From the NCBI RefSeq assembly GCF_014649795.1, contig NZ_BMTS01000012.1, forward strand, positions 1-64,000: 64,000 nt of DNA. The letters are read 5' to 3'. Of this stretch, positions 40,322-49,310 are shown one piece after another; positions within the stretch are counted from its first letter, which is position 1, and the number at the start of each line of letters is the position of its first letter. Origin of the DNA: Streptomyces melanogenes (GTDB lineage Bacteria > Actinomycetota > Actinomycetes > Streptomycetales > Streptomycetaceae). The notes under the pieces were generated by a model. That model was not told the DNA's origin. It made no database searches and worked only from the letters and a program-made list of their open reading frames with translations. The position numbers were made by a program, and so were the translations under genes.

Positions 40322-41725
40322 CTACGGGCGCAGGGTCGGCTCGCGGTCCAGGGGCTGGTGGTCCAGGGTCGCGTCAAAACGCGCCAGCGGCTTCGCCGTC
40401 GAAGACGACACGCCCGCCCAGCGCAGGATCGCCGACGTCGCCGTCGTCTTCTCCTGCGCCGCCAGACCCGCCACCTTCGACCCGTGGTTGCCACCCGCGA
40501 CCGTGAACACGTATGAGTCACGCGCCCCGGCTCCGAGCCGGAACCGCTCCGCGCCCCACGGGTCGTTCTGCCCGTACACGTACAGCATGTGGTCGGCGTG
40601 CTGCCGCACCCACGTGTCGACCGGCGGCATCGCGGCGGGGTGGAAGCGCATCGGGATGGAGCGCGGGACGAAGTTGCGCGGCGGCTGGTAGCCGTAGCGG
40701 CTCAGGTCGCCGAGCCAGGGCTGCCGGATGGTCGGCGAGCCGAGCTGCGTACCGGCCTGGTAGTAGTACGGCGTGTACGGCTCAAGACCCTGGTCCGTGT
40801 AGAACGAGAAGCCGGAGATCGTGTCGACCGTGTCCCAGATCGCCTGGTCGGTCGCGTGCGGCGCGTCCGCCGGGATGGTGCCGCAGTCCGCCAGCAGGTG
40901 ATACTGCCAGAAGCCCCACACGTAGTCGAGCACGACCGCCTCGTACGACTTGTCGAGGGAGCCGGTCGTGGTGAAGGTGTAGCCGTTGGCCTTGGCGTAC
41001 TCCGCGTACTTGGCCTCCAGCGGCTTGCGGCGCACCAGCGCCTCGCGCTGCACCGCCTCCAGCTTGTCGCGGCACTCCTTGGTGCCGACGTTCTGGAAGA
41101 AGCGGTCGTACGCCGAGTCCTCGTTGTTCACGACATCGTTGGGGGCGACGTACGCCACCACGCCGTCCATGTCCTTGGGGTAGAAGCGCTTGTAGTACGT
41201 CGCCGTCATCCCGCCCTTGGAGCCGCCGGTGGTCAGCCAGTTCTTGGCGTACACCGGCTTCAGGGCCTCGAAGATGCTGTGCTGGTCGCTGGCCGCCTGC
41301 CAGATGTCCAGCTTGTTCCAGTCCGCCGGGGCGGGGCGGGACGGGGTGAAGTAGCGGTACTCGACGGAGACCTGGTTGCCGTCCACGATCTGGGTCGGCT
41401 CGGAGCGGCTGGGGTTGGTCGAGACGCTGTAGCCGCTGGTGTACATGACCGTCGGGCGGGCGGTGTCCTTGTGCAGCAGGGTGATCCGCTGCTGGAAGGT
41501 GCCGGCGGCCGGGTTGTGGTGGTCCACCTGCTGGGTGAAGTTGAGGACGAAGTACCGGTAGCCGGGGTACGGCTTCTCCTCGATGAGACTCACCCCGGGT
41601 ATCGCCAGGATGCGGTCCTTGATGTCCGGCTCGGCGGCGGTGGCCGCCCCTGCCGCGGCTCCCGCCACGCTCACCGTGCCTATGAGCACGACGAGTGAAA
41701 GAAGCCATCTGAGCGTCTTGCGCAT
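40322..41725 (-). CDS. Secreted S37-family (PS-10) tripeptidyl/tetrapeptidyl aminopeptidase
   Basis: A 467-residue secreted serine peptidase. The signal peptide is LLSLVVLIGTVSVAGAAAGAATA. YRYFVLNFTQQVDHHNP and GTFQQRITLLHKD open the S37/S28-like domain; the nucleophile motif GGSKGGMTATYYKRFYPKD is at about 167-172, the acid in YGQNDPWG (about 387) and His in GGNHGSK (about 411). It matches the Streptomyces prolyl tri/tetrapeptidyl aminopeptidase type (PS-10, S. mobaraensis SM-TAP), which trims N-terminal peptides, for example from activated transglutaminase. ATG 41725 follows GGGGAGAG. Confidence 0.88.
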   Translation of the reverse strand: MRKTLRWLLSLVVLIGTVSVAGAAAGAATAAEPDIKDRILAIPGVSLIEEKPYPGYRYFVLNFTQQVDHHNPAAGTFQQRITLLHKDTARPTVMYTSGYSVSTNPSRSEPTQIVDGNQVSVEYRYFTPSRPAPADWNKLDIWQAASDQHSIFEALKPVYAKNWLTTGGSKGGMTATYYKRFYPKDMDGVVAYVAPNDVVNNEDSAYDRFFQNVGTKECRDKLEAVQREALVRRKPLEAKYAEYAKANGYTFTTTGSLDKSYEAVVLDYVWGFWQYHLLADCGTIPADAPHATDQAIWDTVDTISGFSFYTDQGLEPYTPYYYQAGTQLGSPTIRQPWLGDLSRYGYQPPRNFVPRSIPMRFHPAAMPPVDTWVRQHADHMLYVYGQNDPWGAERFRLGAGARDSYVFTVAGGNHGSKVAGLAAQEKTTATSAILRWAGVSSSTAKPLARFDATLDHQPLDREPTLRP

Positions 41726-41854
41726 GCACTCTCCCCTGGGGTCACGACGTGACGCGATCGTCGTGAACCTAGCGGGGCGAACACCCGTGCCACCAGACCC
41801 AATTGCCCTGGCACCGGGTTATGGCAGCGTTGTCATCCTCTGCTCAGGAAGGTC

Positions 41855-42250
41855 TCAGCACAGGATCCAGCCCGTGGAGCCGCCGCTGCCCGCCACCGAA
41901 CCCGACGCCCGGACACAGCGGTTGATCGCGTGGACCGTGACCGGGCCCGCCTGCTGGGTGAACCGGCCGCTGTCCGAGACCGGGCCGCCGCCGCGCGCCT
42001 GGATCGTCACCGACATCTGCCGTCTCGCGCCGGGCGACTTGGCGACCGCCAGCGCGCACGCGTAGCCGTGCGTCTTGTAGACGCGCAGCTCGCCGGTGGC
42101 GAACTGGACCGTCTTGACCTGCCGTCCGCCGCACGAGGCCGCCGCGTCGGCGCTCCCCGCGCCCGGCCCGAGCACGGCCAGTGCGGCCGTCACCAGGAGC
42201 ACGGCGACACCCGGACCGGCCCGCCCGCCCCGCATTCCCCCACCGAACAC
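41855..42250 (-). CDS. Small secreted disulfide protein
   Basis: A 131-residue protein with signal peptide AVLLVTAALAVLGPGAGSADAA. The mature part is about 90 residues with four Cys (ASCGG, YACAL, NRCVR, WILC at the very end), enough for two disulfides. It is probably a beta-sandwich (VKTVQFATGELRVYKTHGYACALAVAKS, MSVTIQARGG). GTG 42250 has GGAAGG 10-15 bases upstream; ATG 42235 and GTG 42259 are alternatives. Size and Cys count recall the SSI protease inhibitor family, but I do not see its reactive-site motif, so the function is open. Confidence 0.65.
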   Translation of the reverse strand: MFGGGMRGGRAGPGVAVLLVTAALAVLGPGAGSADAAASCGGRQVKTVQFATGELRVYKTHGYACALAVAKSPGARRQMSVTIQARGGGPVSDSGRFTQQAGPVTVHAINRCVRASGSVAGSGGSTGWILC

Positions 42251-42300
42251 GCTTGCCACCTTCCGTCACACGAACGTATGTGAGTACGGACGCGCGGGGG

Positions 42301-42569
42301 CTACCGGCGGTTGCGCGGGGCGCGCGGGCGGCACCGGCGACGGCGAGGGCCCAGCCGAGCTGGTCGCCGCTCACCCCGTGGGAGGCGCAGTCCGGGTAGT
42401 AGTCGCCGTAGGTCAGACACCGGGCAAACCGGTCCGAGCTCGCCACCACGAGCACCGCGAGGACCACCGCCGGGATCAGGCCGAGCGCCGAGAGTACGGC
42501 CGCCGAGCGCAGCCGGGGCAGGGAGGTCGTCGGGGTCGGGGCGGCCTGGGACGCGGTGTTCGTGGTCAT
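42301..42569 (-). pseudogene. Small membrane-protein gene with apparent frameshift
   Basis: From ATG 42569 the frame encodes LRSAAVLSALGLIPAVVLAV (TM), then SSDRFARCLTYGDYYPDCASHGVSGDQLGWALAVAGAA. It then loses its stop and runs on, antisense-like in quality, right through the next gene's frame. Another frame ends in PRAPRNRR-stop at 42301-42303, a natural-looking basic tail for the second TM segment. A one-base indel near 42320-42350 (a GC-run region) would join them into a roughly 90-residue two-TM protein. It is either a true frameshift or a sequencing error. Confidence 0.45.
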
Positions 42570-42647
42570 GCCCCGATCCAACCGGGGACGGCCCGCCGAG
42601 CGGACCGTCCCCGGTACTCATTCGCGTCCGTACGCGTACTCAGCCGC

Positions 42648-45600
42648 TCACACCGCCGCGGGCTCGTCCTCGCCGATGAAGGTGCGCCACAGGCTCGCGT
42701 ACCGGCCGTCCTGGGCGAGGAGTTCGTCGTGGGTGCCGTCCTCGACGACCCGGCCGTGGTCCATCACCACGACCCGGTCCGCGCGGGCGGCCGTGGTGAG
42801 GCGGTGGGCGACGACCAGGGTGGTGCGGCGGCCGGTGAGCCGGTCGGTGGCCTGGTTGACCTGGGCCTCGGTGGCCAGGTCCAGGGCCGCGGTCGCCTCG
42901 TCGAGGAGCAGGACGTCCGGATCGACCAGCTCGGCGCGGGCCAGCGCGATGAGCTGGCGCTGTCCGGCCGAGAGGTTGCGGCCGCGCTCGGCGACCTCGT
43001 GGAGGTAGCCGCCGTCCAGGGTGGCGATCATGTCGTGCGCGCCGACCGCCCGGGCCGCGGCCTCCACCTGGGCGTCGGTGGCGTCGGGCCGCCCGTAGGC
43101 GATGGCGTCCCGGACGGTCCCGGCGAACAGGTACGCCTCCTGCGGGACCACGCCCAGGCGGTGGCGGTAGGCGGTGATGTCGAGCGAGCGCAGGTCGGTG
43201 CCATCGGCGGTGACCCGGCCACCGGTCGGGTCGTAGAACCGCGCGACCAGCTTGACCAGCGTCGACTTGCCCGCGCCGGTCTCGCCGACGAAGGCGACGG
43301 TCTGCCCGGCCGGGATCCGCAGGTTCACGCCCGACAGCGCCTCCTCCTCGTCGCCGTACGCGAAGTCGACGTCCTCGAAGGCGATCTCGCCGCGCAGCGA
43401 GAGCACGTCCAGCGGCTCGGCGGCCGCCTTCGTGGAGGTGGGCTCGCGCAGCAGCTCCTGGATCCGCTTGAGCGACACGGCCGCCTGCTGGTAGCCGTCG
43501 AAGACCTGCGAGAGCTGCTGTACGGGGGCGAAGAACAGGTCGATGTAGAGGAGGTAGGCGACGAGCGCACCGGTCGTCAGGGTGCCCGCGTCGACCCGGT
43601 GGGCGCCCACGATCAGCACCGCGGCCGCCGCGACCGACGACAGGAGCTGGACGAAGGGGAAGTACACCGAGATCAGCCACTGGCCGCGGATGCGGGCCGT
43701 GCGGTAGTCGGCGCTGCGGGCGGTGAACCGCTCGCCGCCGTCGCGCTCGCGGCCGAAGGCCTGGACGATCCGCAGCCCGCTGACCGACTCCTGGAGGTCG
43801 GCGTTGACCCCGGCGACCCGCTCGCGCGCCAGCTCGTACGCCTTCACGCTCTGCTTGCGGAAGAAGTACGTGCCGATGATCAGCGGCGGCAGCGTCACGA
43901 AGACGACCAGGGCGAGCTGGAGGTCGATGACCAGGAGCGCCAGCATGATGCCGAAGAAGGTGACGACCGAGACGAACGCGGTGACCAGGCCGGTCTGGAG
44001 GAAGGTGGCCAGTGCGTCGACGTCGGTGGTCATCCGGGTCATGATGCGGCCGGTGAGCTCGCGCTCGTAGTAGTCCAGGCCGAGCCGCTGGAGCTGGGCG
44101 AAGATCTTCAGCCGGAGGCTGTAGAGGACGCGCTCGCCGGTGCGCCCGGTCATCCGGGTCTCGCCGAACTGCGCGGACCACTGGATCAGCACGGTCAGCA
44201 GGGCCAGGCCCGCCGCCGCCCACACCGCGCCGAGCGCCAGCTTGGAGACGCCCTGGTCGATGCCGTGCCGGATCAGGACCGGCAGCAGCAGCGACATGCC
44301 CGCGTCGACGGCGACCAGCGCGAGGCTGACGGAGAGCGGCTTGCCGAAGCCGCGCAGCAGCCGGCGCAGCCCGTACGACTCCTCGGGCTGTACGGCCCGG
44401 GCCTCGTCGATGCCCGGGGTGTCGTCGGCCGGGGGCAGCGCCTCGACCTGGGCGAGGAGTTCGGGGGTCGCCGGCATGCCGCCGGGGGCGGAGGAGACGG
44501 GCTTGTCCTCGCGGATCCACAGCGGGGGCGTGATGCCCCGCTCGGCGTCGAACTCGGCGTCCAGCTCGTCCCGTACGGTCCGGTCCTCCACCGCCTCGAC
44601 GGGCACCACGTGGCCGGGCGAGACCGCGCCCAGCTCGTCGGGGTCGGTCAGCAGACGGCGGTAGAGCGCCGAGTCGCGCTGGAGCTCCTCGTGGGTGCCG
44701 AGGGCCGCCAGGCGGCCCCCGTCGAGGACGGCGATGCGGTCGGCGAGGTTGAGGGTGGAGCGGCGGTGGGCGATGAGCAGCGTGGTGCGCCCGGCCATCA
44801 CGGACTTCAGGGCCTCGTGGATCTCGTGCTCCACGCGCGCGTCCACGGCCGAGGTGGCGTCGTCCAGGACCAGCAGGCGCGGGTCGGTGAGGATGGCGCG
44901 GGCCAGGGCGACGCGCTGGCGCTGGCCGCCGGAGAGGGTCAGGCCGTGCTCGCCGACCGTGGTGTCGTAGCCGTCCGGCAGGTCGGCGATGAAGCGGTCC
45001 GCCTGGGCGGCGCGCGCGGCGGCCTCGATCTCCTCCTGGGTGGCGTCCGGCTTCCCGTACGCGATGTTGGCGCGCACGGTGTCGGAGAAGAGGAAGCTGT
45101 CCTCCGGCACCAGGCCGATGGCGGCGCGCAGCGAGGCCAGGGTGAGCTCGCGCACGTCGTGGCCGCCGACCAGGACGGCGCCGTGGGTGACGTCGTAGAA
45201 GCGCGGCAGCAGCAGCGAGACGGTGGACTTGCCGGATCCGGAGGCCCCGACCACGGCGACGGTCTCGCCGGGGCGGATCTCCAGGGAGAAGCCGTCCAGG
45301 ACCGGGCGCCCGTCCTCGTAGCCGAAGCGCACGTCGTCGAACTCGACGGTGGCCGGGGCGTCGGCGGGCAGCTCCTTGGTGCCGTCGGCGAGGGACGGCT
45401 CGGTGTCGATCAGCTCCAGGACGCGCTCGACGCCCGCGCGGGCCTGCTGGCCCACGGTGAGCACCATGGCCAGCATCCGCACCGGCCCGACGAGCTGCGC
45501 CAGATAGGTGGAGAACGCCACGAAGGTGCCGAGGGTGATCTCGCCCCGGGTGGCGAGCCAGCCGCCGAGCGCCAGCATGGCGACCTGGCCGAGCGCGGGC

Positions 45601-46355
45601 ACGGCCTGGAGGGCCGGGGTGTAGCGGGAGTTCAGCTTGATGGTGCGCAGTCGGCCCGCGAAGAGCTTGCGGCCCACCTCGCGGAGCTTGCCGGTCTCCT
45701 GGTCCTCCTGGCCGAAGCCCTTGACCACGCGGACGCCGGAGACGGCGCCGTCGACGACGCCCGCGACGGCCGCCGCCTGGCCCTGGGCGTACCAGGTGGC
45801 GGGGAAGAGCCGGGTGCGGCTGAGCCGGGCGATGAACCACAGCGCGGGCGCCACGGCCAGCGCGACCAGGGTCAGCAGCGGGGAGAGCCAGGCCATGATC
45901 GCCAGGGAGATCAGGAAGAGCAGGATGTTGCCGATGGTCATCGGCAACATGAAGAGCAGGCCCTGGATGAGCTGGAGGTCGCTGGTGGCGCGGCCGACGA
46001 CCTGGCCGGTGGAGAGCTCGTCCTGGCGCCGCCCGTCGAGCCGGGTGATCGTCGCGTACATCTCGGTGCGCAGGTCGTGCTGGACGTCGAGGGCGAGGCG
46101 GCCGCCGTAGAAGCGGCGTATGTACGTCAGGACGTACACGACGACCGCCGCGGCTATGAGCAGGCCGGTCCAGACCGCGAGGGACCGGGTGTGGGCCCCG
46201 ATCACATCGTCGATGATCACCTTGGTGACCAGCGGGACCAGAGCCATCACCGCCATGCCGCCGAGCGACGACCCGAGGGCCAGCACGACATCGCGCCGGT
46301 ACCGCCAGGCGTACCCGGTGAGCCGCCGTGCCCACCCTTGCTCCGACGCCGCCAC
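42648..46355 (-). CDS. Fused heterodimer-type ABC exporter (two TMD-NBD halves)
   Basis: About 1235 residues, two complete exporter halves in one chain. Half 1: six-TM domain, Walker A GASGSGKST (about 370), signature LSGGQRQRVALARA (about 473), Walker B LLVLDDATSAVDA (about 492), where Asp replaces the catalytic Glu. Half 2: six TM, Walker A GETGAGKST (about 1021), signature LSAGQRQLIALARA (Gly to Ala, about 1125), intact LLLDEATAALD. So one composite ATP site is degenerate and the other active, as in TM287/288 and BmrCD. GTG 46355 is chosen because GGGAGG is 5 bases upstream; GTG 46403 lacks one. It is likely a multidrug or lipid exporter. Confidence 0.92.
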   Translation of the reverse strand: MAASEQGWARRLTGYAWRYRRDVVLALGSSLGGMAVMALVPLVTKVIIDDVIGAHTRSLAVWTGLLIAAAVVVYVLTYIRRFYGGRLALDVQHDLRTEMYATITRLDGRRQDELSTGQVVGRATSDLQLIQGLLFMLPMTIGNILLFLISLAIMAWLSPLLTLVALAVAPALWFIARLSRTRLFPATWYAQGQAAAVAGVVDGAVSGVRVVKGFGQEDQETGKLREVGRKLFAGRLRTIKLNSRYTPALQAVPALGQVAMLALGGWLATRGEITLGTFVAFSTYLAQLVGPVRMLAMVLTVGQQARAGVERVLELIDTEPSLADGTKELPADAPATVEFDDVRFGYEDGRPVLDGFSLEIRPGETVAVVGASGSGKSTVSLLLPRFYDVTHGAVLVGGHDVRELTLASLRAAIGLVPEDSFLFSDTVRANIAYGKPDATQEEIEAAARAAQADRFIADLPDGYDTTVGEHGLTLSGGQRQRVALARAILTDPRLLVLDDATSAVDARVEHEIHEALKSVMAGRTTLLIAHRRSTLNLADRIAVLDGGRLAALGTHEELQRDSALYRRLLTDPDELGAVSPGHVVPVEAVEDRTVRDELDAEFDAERGITPPLWIREDKPVSSAPGGMPATPELLAQVEALPPADDTPGIDEARAVQPEESYGLRRLLRGFGKPLSVSLALVAVDAGMSLLLPVLIRHGIDQGVSKLALGAVWAAAGLALLTVLIQWSAQFGETRMTGRTGERVLYSLRLKIFAQLQRLGLDYYERELTGRIMTRMTTDVDALATFLQTGLVTAFVSVVTFFGIMLALLVIDLQLALVVFVTLPPLIIGTYFFRKQSVKAYELARERVAGVNADLQESVSGLRIVQAFGRERDGGERFTARSADYRTARIRGQWLISVYFPFVQLLSSVAAAAVLIVGAHRVDAGTLTTGALVAYLLYIDLFFAPVQQLSQVFDGYQQAAVSLKRIQELLREPTSTKAAAEPLDVLSLRGEIAFEDVDFAYGDEEEALSGVNLRIPAGQTVAFVGETGAGKSTLVKLVARFYDPTGGRVTADGTDLRSLDITAYRHRLGVVPQEAYLFAGTVRDAIAYGRPDATDAQVEAAARAVGAHDMIATLDGGYLHEVAERGRNLSAGQRQLIALARAELVDPDVLLLDEATAALDLATEAQVNQATDRLTGRRTTLVVAHRLTTAARADRVVVMDHGRVVEDGTHDELLAQDGRYASLWRTFIGEDEPAAV

Positions 46356-46439
46356 TGGTGCCTCCCGTTTGTCCGCTCCGCCGGAAGGCTCCAACGCCGT
46401 CACCGGCGGATTTCATCCCGTAGCAACATTCGGAAACGA

Positions 46440-46475
46440 AAGACCCGCCTCTGGTCCTAGGACCGGGCGGGTCTT
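46440..46475 (-). terminator. Hairpin between the serine hydrolase and ABC exporter genes
   Basis: AAGACCCGCC (46440-46449) pairs with GGCGGGTCTT (46466-46475). It follows the stop of the upstream serine hydrolase gene by 24 bases, ending that transcript before the exporter gene. Confidence 0.75.
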
Positions 46476-46498
46476 CCGGGGGGGTGGGCAGCGGCGCG

Positions 46499-47485
46499 CT
46501 AGTGGGCCTGGACCGTCGAGACGAGGTCGCGGCCCGCGGGGGCCTCGGGCACCGGCGGGATGGCCTCGCTCGCCACGGTCGGCCGCTTCGGCGGGTTCCA
46601 CGGCTTGCCGCCCTCGGACGGGCGGCCGAGGTCCGCGTGGACGGCGCGGGCGACGGCCTCGATGGTGCTGATGCCCTGGCCCATCGTGCCGTTGTCCTCG
46701 GTGAGGACGGCGATGCCGTAGTCGTGGCCGTTGTCGGTGAAGGCGCCGATGCTGTGCACCCGCCAGCCGTGCGTGGCGCGCGACAACCAGCCGTTCTTGA
46801 CCTGCACGGTCGTCCCGCCCTGGACGCCGGCGGGGGTGCCCCAGCGCTGGTCGGAGCGGACCCGGTTCATCAGGCCCAGCTCGTACTCGCGGGCGTCCTC
46901 GCTGAGCACCGAGTTGGGGGAGGTCAGCAGCGCGAGCAGCTTGGCCTGGTCGCGGGCGGTGATCCGGGTCAGGCCCCAGTAGCCGTCGGAGCCCGGCGTC
47001 GTCTGGGTCATCCCGGCGGCCTTGAGGAACGCGGACACCTTGCCGGTGCCGAGCTGCTTCCACAGGGTGCTCGTCGAGGCGTTGTCCGACTCGGTGATCA
47101 TCTTGGTGGCCAGGGCGCGCTCGTTCGAGGTGAGCGAGCGGTGCTGCTTGGTCGCGTCCCACAGCAGCGTCGCCAGCACGGTGGCCTTGACCACGCTGGC
47201 GGAGTCGAAGGTGTCGGTCGCCCGCAGCTCGCACTTGGTGCCGGTGGAGCGGTCGTACAGGGCCACGGCCGTCAGCGACGAGCGGCCGCTGAGCGCCGAG
47301 GTGATGTCCTTGGACAGCTTGGCGGCGAGCCCGGCCTTGTTCGAGGTGCAGGTCACCGACGCGGCGGCCGAGGCCGGCGCGGCACCCGCGACCACCGGCG
47401 CGAGCACACCCGCGGCGACGGCCAGGGAGAGCGCGCCGCGCCGGGCGCGGCGGGATATTCGGGCGGTGCGGAAGTGTCTGGGCAA
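46499..47485 (-). CDS. Secreted class A beta-lactamase-like serine hydrolase
   Basis: A 328-residue exported protein (RRGALSLAVAAGVLAPVVAGAAPASAA signal). Penicillin-recognising motifs: DSASVVKATVL with the active-site Ser-x-x-Lys (about 94-97), ESDNAS (SDN loop, about 130-132) and VKNGWL in the position of KTG. The omega-loop Glu of true class A beta-lactamases is not obvious. It is more likely a PBP-related peptidase or esterase than a resistance enzyme. A C-terminal Pro-rich tail follows the domain. The TTG start at 47485 has only a weak GGGGAC ribosome site, so the exact N-terminus is uncertain. Confidence 0.8.
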   Translation of the reverse strand: MPRHFRTARISRRARRGALSLAVAAGVLAPVVAGAAPASAAASVTCTSNKAGLAAKLSKDITSALSGRSSLTAVALYDRSTGTKCELRATDTFDSASVVKATVLATLLWDATKQHRSLTSNERALATKMITESDNASTSTLWKQLGTGKVSAFLKAAGMTQTTPGSDGYWGLTRITARDQAKLLALLTSPNSVLSEDAREYELGLMNRVRSDQRWGTPAGVQGGTTVQVKNGWLSRATHGWRVHSIGAFTDNGHDYGIAVLTEDNGTMGQGISTIEAVARAVHADLGRPSEGGKPWNPPKRPTVASEAIPPVPEAPAGRDLVSTVQAH

Positions 47486-47511
47486 AGCGTCCCCGTCCCC
47501 GGAAAGTCGTG

Positions 47512-47542
47512 AGGCGGGCGCACCTGTGTGGCGCGCCCGCCT
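47512..47542 (-). terminator. Hairpin after the TPP-enzyme operon
   Basis: AGGCGGGCGC (47512-47521) pairs with GCGCCCGCCT (47533-47542). It lies 98 bases past the TPP-enzyme stop and just upstream of the serine hydrolase gene. Confidence 0.6.
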
Positions 47543-47639
47543 GAGATGACTAGTCGAGGACGGGAAAGTTGCCCGCCGAAGACGTTGAAATCTGTCACAG
47601 CTCTGTCACCGGCGGACCCAAAGCGGTCCGATTCCGGCA

Positions 47640-49310
47640 TTACAGATGCGTCGGCGCGAACATCCTCAGCACGGCGGGCAGCACGACCACCGAGGGCCCG
47701 GGGGCCGCCAGCGCCTTGCCCAGGTCCTCCCGGAGCGACTCCACGCTCGTATGGACCGCCGGGACGCCGAAGGACTCGGCCAGCGCGACGAAGTCCGGGC
47801 GGGCCAGCTCCGTGGCGGTGGGCTCGCCGAACGCGTCCGTCATGTACTCGCGCAGGATCCCGTAGCCGCCGTCGTCGACGATCAGCCAGGTCACCGGCAG
47901 GTCGTACTGCTTCGCGGTGGCGAGCTCCGCGATCGAGTACATCGCGCCGCCGTCGCCGGAGACCGCGAGCACCGGCCGTGTCGGGTCGGCGGCCGCGGCC
48001 CCGATCGCCGCCGGGAAGCCGTAGCCGAGGCCGCCCGCGCCCTGCGCCGAGTGCAGCGCGCCCGGCCAGGCGGACCAGGCCCAGTACGCCAGGATCGTCA
48101 TGTCCCAGAAGCTGGGCGCGTCGGCGGGCAGCGCCGCGCGCACATCGGCCAGGATCCGCTGCTCGGCGTCCAGGTCCTGCCCCGCGAGGCGCTCGCGCAC
48201 CTTGGCCAGGACGGTCCGTACGGAGTCGGCCGCCGCCGGGTCGGTGCGCTCGCCCACGGTCTCCAGGAGCGCGGAGAGCGCGATGCGGGCGTCCGCGTGG
48301 ATGCCGAGCGCGGGGTGGTTGGACTCCAGCTTGCCGAGGTCCGCCTCGATCTGGATCACGCGGCCGCGCGGCCTGAACGTGTGGTAGTTCGAGGAGAGTT
48401 CGCCCAGGCCCGAGCCGACCACGAGCAGGACGTCGGCGTCCTCCAGGAAGTCCGTGGTGTGCCGGTCCTCCAGCCAGGACTGGAGCGAGAGCGGGTGCTC
48501 CCAGGGGAACGCGCCCTTGCCGCCGAAGGTGGTGACGACCGGCGCGTCCAGCCTCTCGGCGAGCGCGCGGAGCTTGCCGGAGGCGTCGGCGCGTACGACA
48601 CCGCCGCCCGCGATGATCGCCGGGCGGGCCGCGTGGGTCAGCAGCTCGGCCGCCACGGCGGTCAGTTCGGGGCGCGGCACCAGGTCGTGCGGGGTCGCGT
48701 CCACGGCCGTGACGACCGGCAGGCGGGTCTCGGCGAGCAGCACGTCCTGCGGGATCTCCACCCAGACCGGGCCGTGCGGGGCGGTCAGCGCGGACTCCCA
48801 GGCCGCCGCGATCGCGGACGGGATCTGGGACTGGCTGCGGACGGTGTGCACCGACTTCACGACGTCGCGGAACGAGCCCTGCTGGTCGCGGAGTTCGTGC
48901 AGATAGCCGTGGCGGCCGCCGCCGAGCCCGGCGGTGGGCACCTGGCTGGCGATGGCGAGCACGGGGGCGCTCGCGGCGGCCGCCTCCTGGAGCGCGGCCA
49001 GCGCCATCAGGGCGCCGGGCCCGGTGGACAGCAGCAGCGGGGCGGCCTCGCCCGTGACCCGGCCGTACGCGTCGGCGGCGAAGCCCGCGTTGTTCTCGAC
49101 GCGCAGCCCGACGTACGCCATCGACGAGCGCCGCAGCGCGTCGAACATCCCGAGGGCGTGCTGCCCCGGCAGCCCGAACACGGTGGTGGCCCCGAGCCCC
49201 CGCAGCGTCTCGACGACCAGGTCACCGCCGATGCGGCCGGGGGGCGGGTTCAGCGCCGCGCGGGTCTGCGCCTCGGTGGGGCGCAGCACCACGTCGTGGT
49301 CATGCGTCAC
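47640..49310 (-). CDS. Thiamine-diphosphate enzyme of the acetolactate synthase family, possible 2-ketoarginine decarboxylase
   Basis: A 556-residue TPP enzyme with all three domains. [18 protein letters not shown] and [16 protein letters not shown] hold the cofactor-activating Glu; the central domain has [13 protein letters not shown]; the TPP motif [15 protein letters not shown] starts near 448 and ends [14 protein letters not shown]. Annotators would call it acetolactate synthase, but there is no regulatory-subunit gene and it is coupled to a ureohydrolase (GTGA overlap at 49307-49310). That pairing and the length (AruI is about 559) fit 2-ketoarginine decarboxylase of the arginine transaminase pathway. 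The alternative parallel is CeaS-Pah of clavulanate. Family certain, substrate inferred. Confidence 0.85.
   Translation of the reverse strand: MTHDHDVVLRPTEAQTRAALNPPPGRIGGDLVVETLRGLGATTVFGLPGQHALGMFDALRRSSMAYVGLRVENNAGFAADAYGRVTGEAAPLLLSTGPGALMALAALQEAAAASAPVLAIASQVPTAGLGGGRHGYLHELRDQQGSFRDVVKSVHTVRSQSQIPSAIAAAWESALTAPHGPVWVEIPQDVLLAETRLPVVTAVDATPHDLVPRPELTAVAAELLTHAARPAIIAGGGVVRADASGKLRALAERLDAPVVTTFGGKGAFPWEHPLSLQSWLEDRHTTDFLEDADVLLVVGSGLGELSSNYHTFRPRGRVIQIEADLGKLESNHPALGIHADARIALSALLETVGERTDPAAADSVRTVLAKVRERLAGQDLDAEQRILADVRAALPADAPSFWDMTILAYWAWSAWPGALHSAQGAGGLGYGFPAAIGAAAADPTRPVLAVSGDGGAMYSIAELATAKQYDLPVTWLIVDDGGYGILREYMTDAFGEPTATELARPDFVALAESFGVPAVHTSVESLREDLGKALAAPGPSVVVLPAVLRMFAPTHL

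Noticed and set aside
41855-42250. Calling the small secreted protein a subtilisin inhibitor (SSI)
   Set aside because: Cys number fits but the SSI reactive-site region and conserved framework are absent.
41844-42300. Continuation of the 42569 frame into a 245-residue protein
   Set aside because: From 42300 on it overlaps the small secreted protein in another frame and has no protein-like features.
46356-46403. GTG 46403 as the start of the ABC exporter
   Set aside because: No ribosome site there, while GTG 46355 has GGGAGG at 5 bases; kept only as an alternative.
42096-46460. A 1454-codon open frame on the plus strand opposite the ABC exporter
   Set aside because: It is an antisense shadow created by high GC3; no motif, no start signal, composition of Gly/Asp/Arg/Val typical of the complementary strand of a real gene.
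46499-47485. Calling the serine hydrolase a beta-lactam resistance enzyme
   Set aside because: KTG is replaced and the class A omega-loop Glu is not evident; only the fold is supported.
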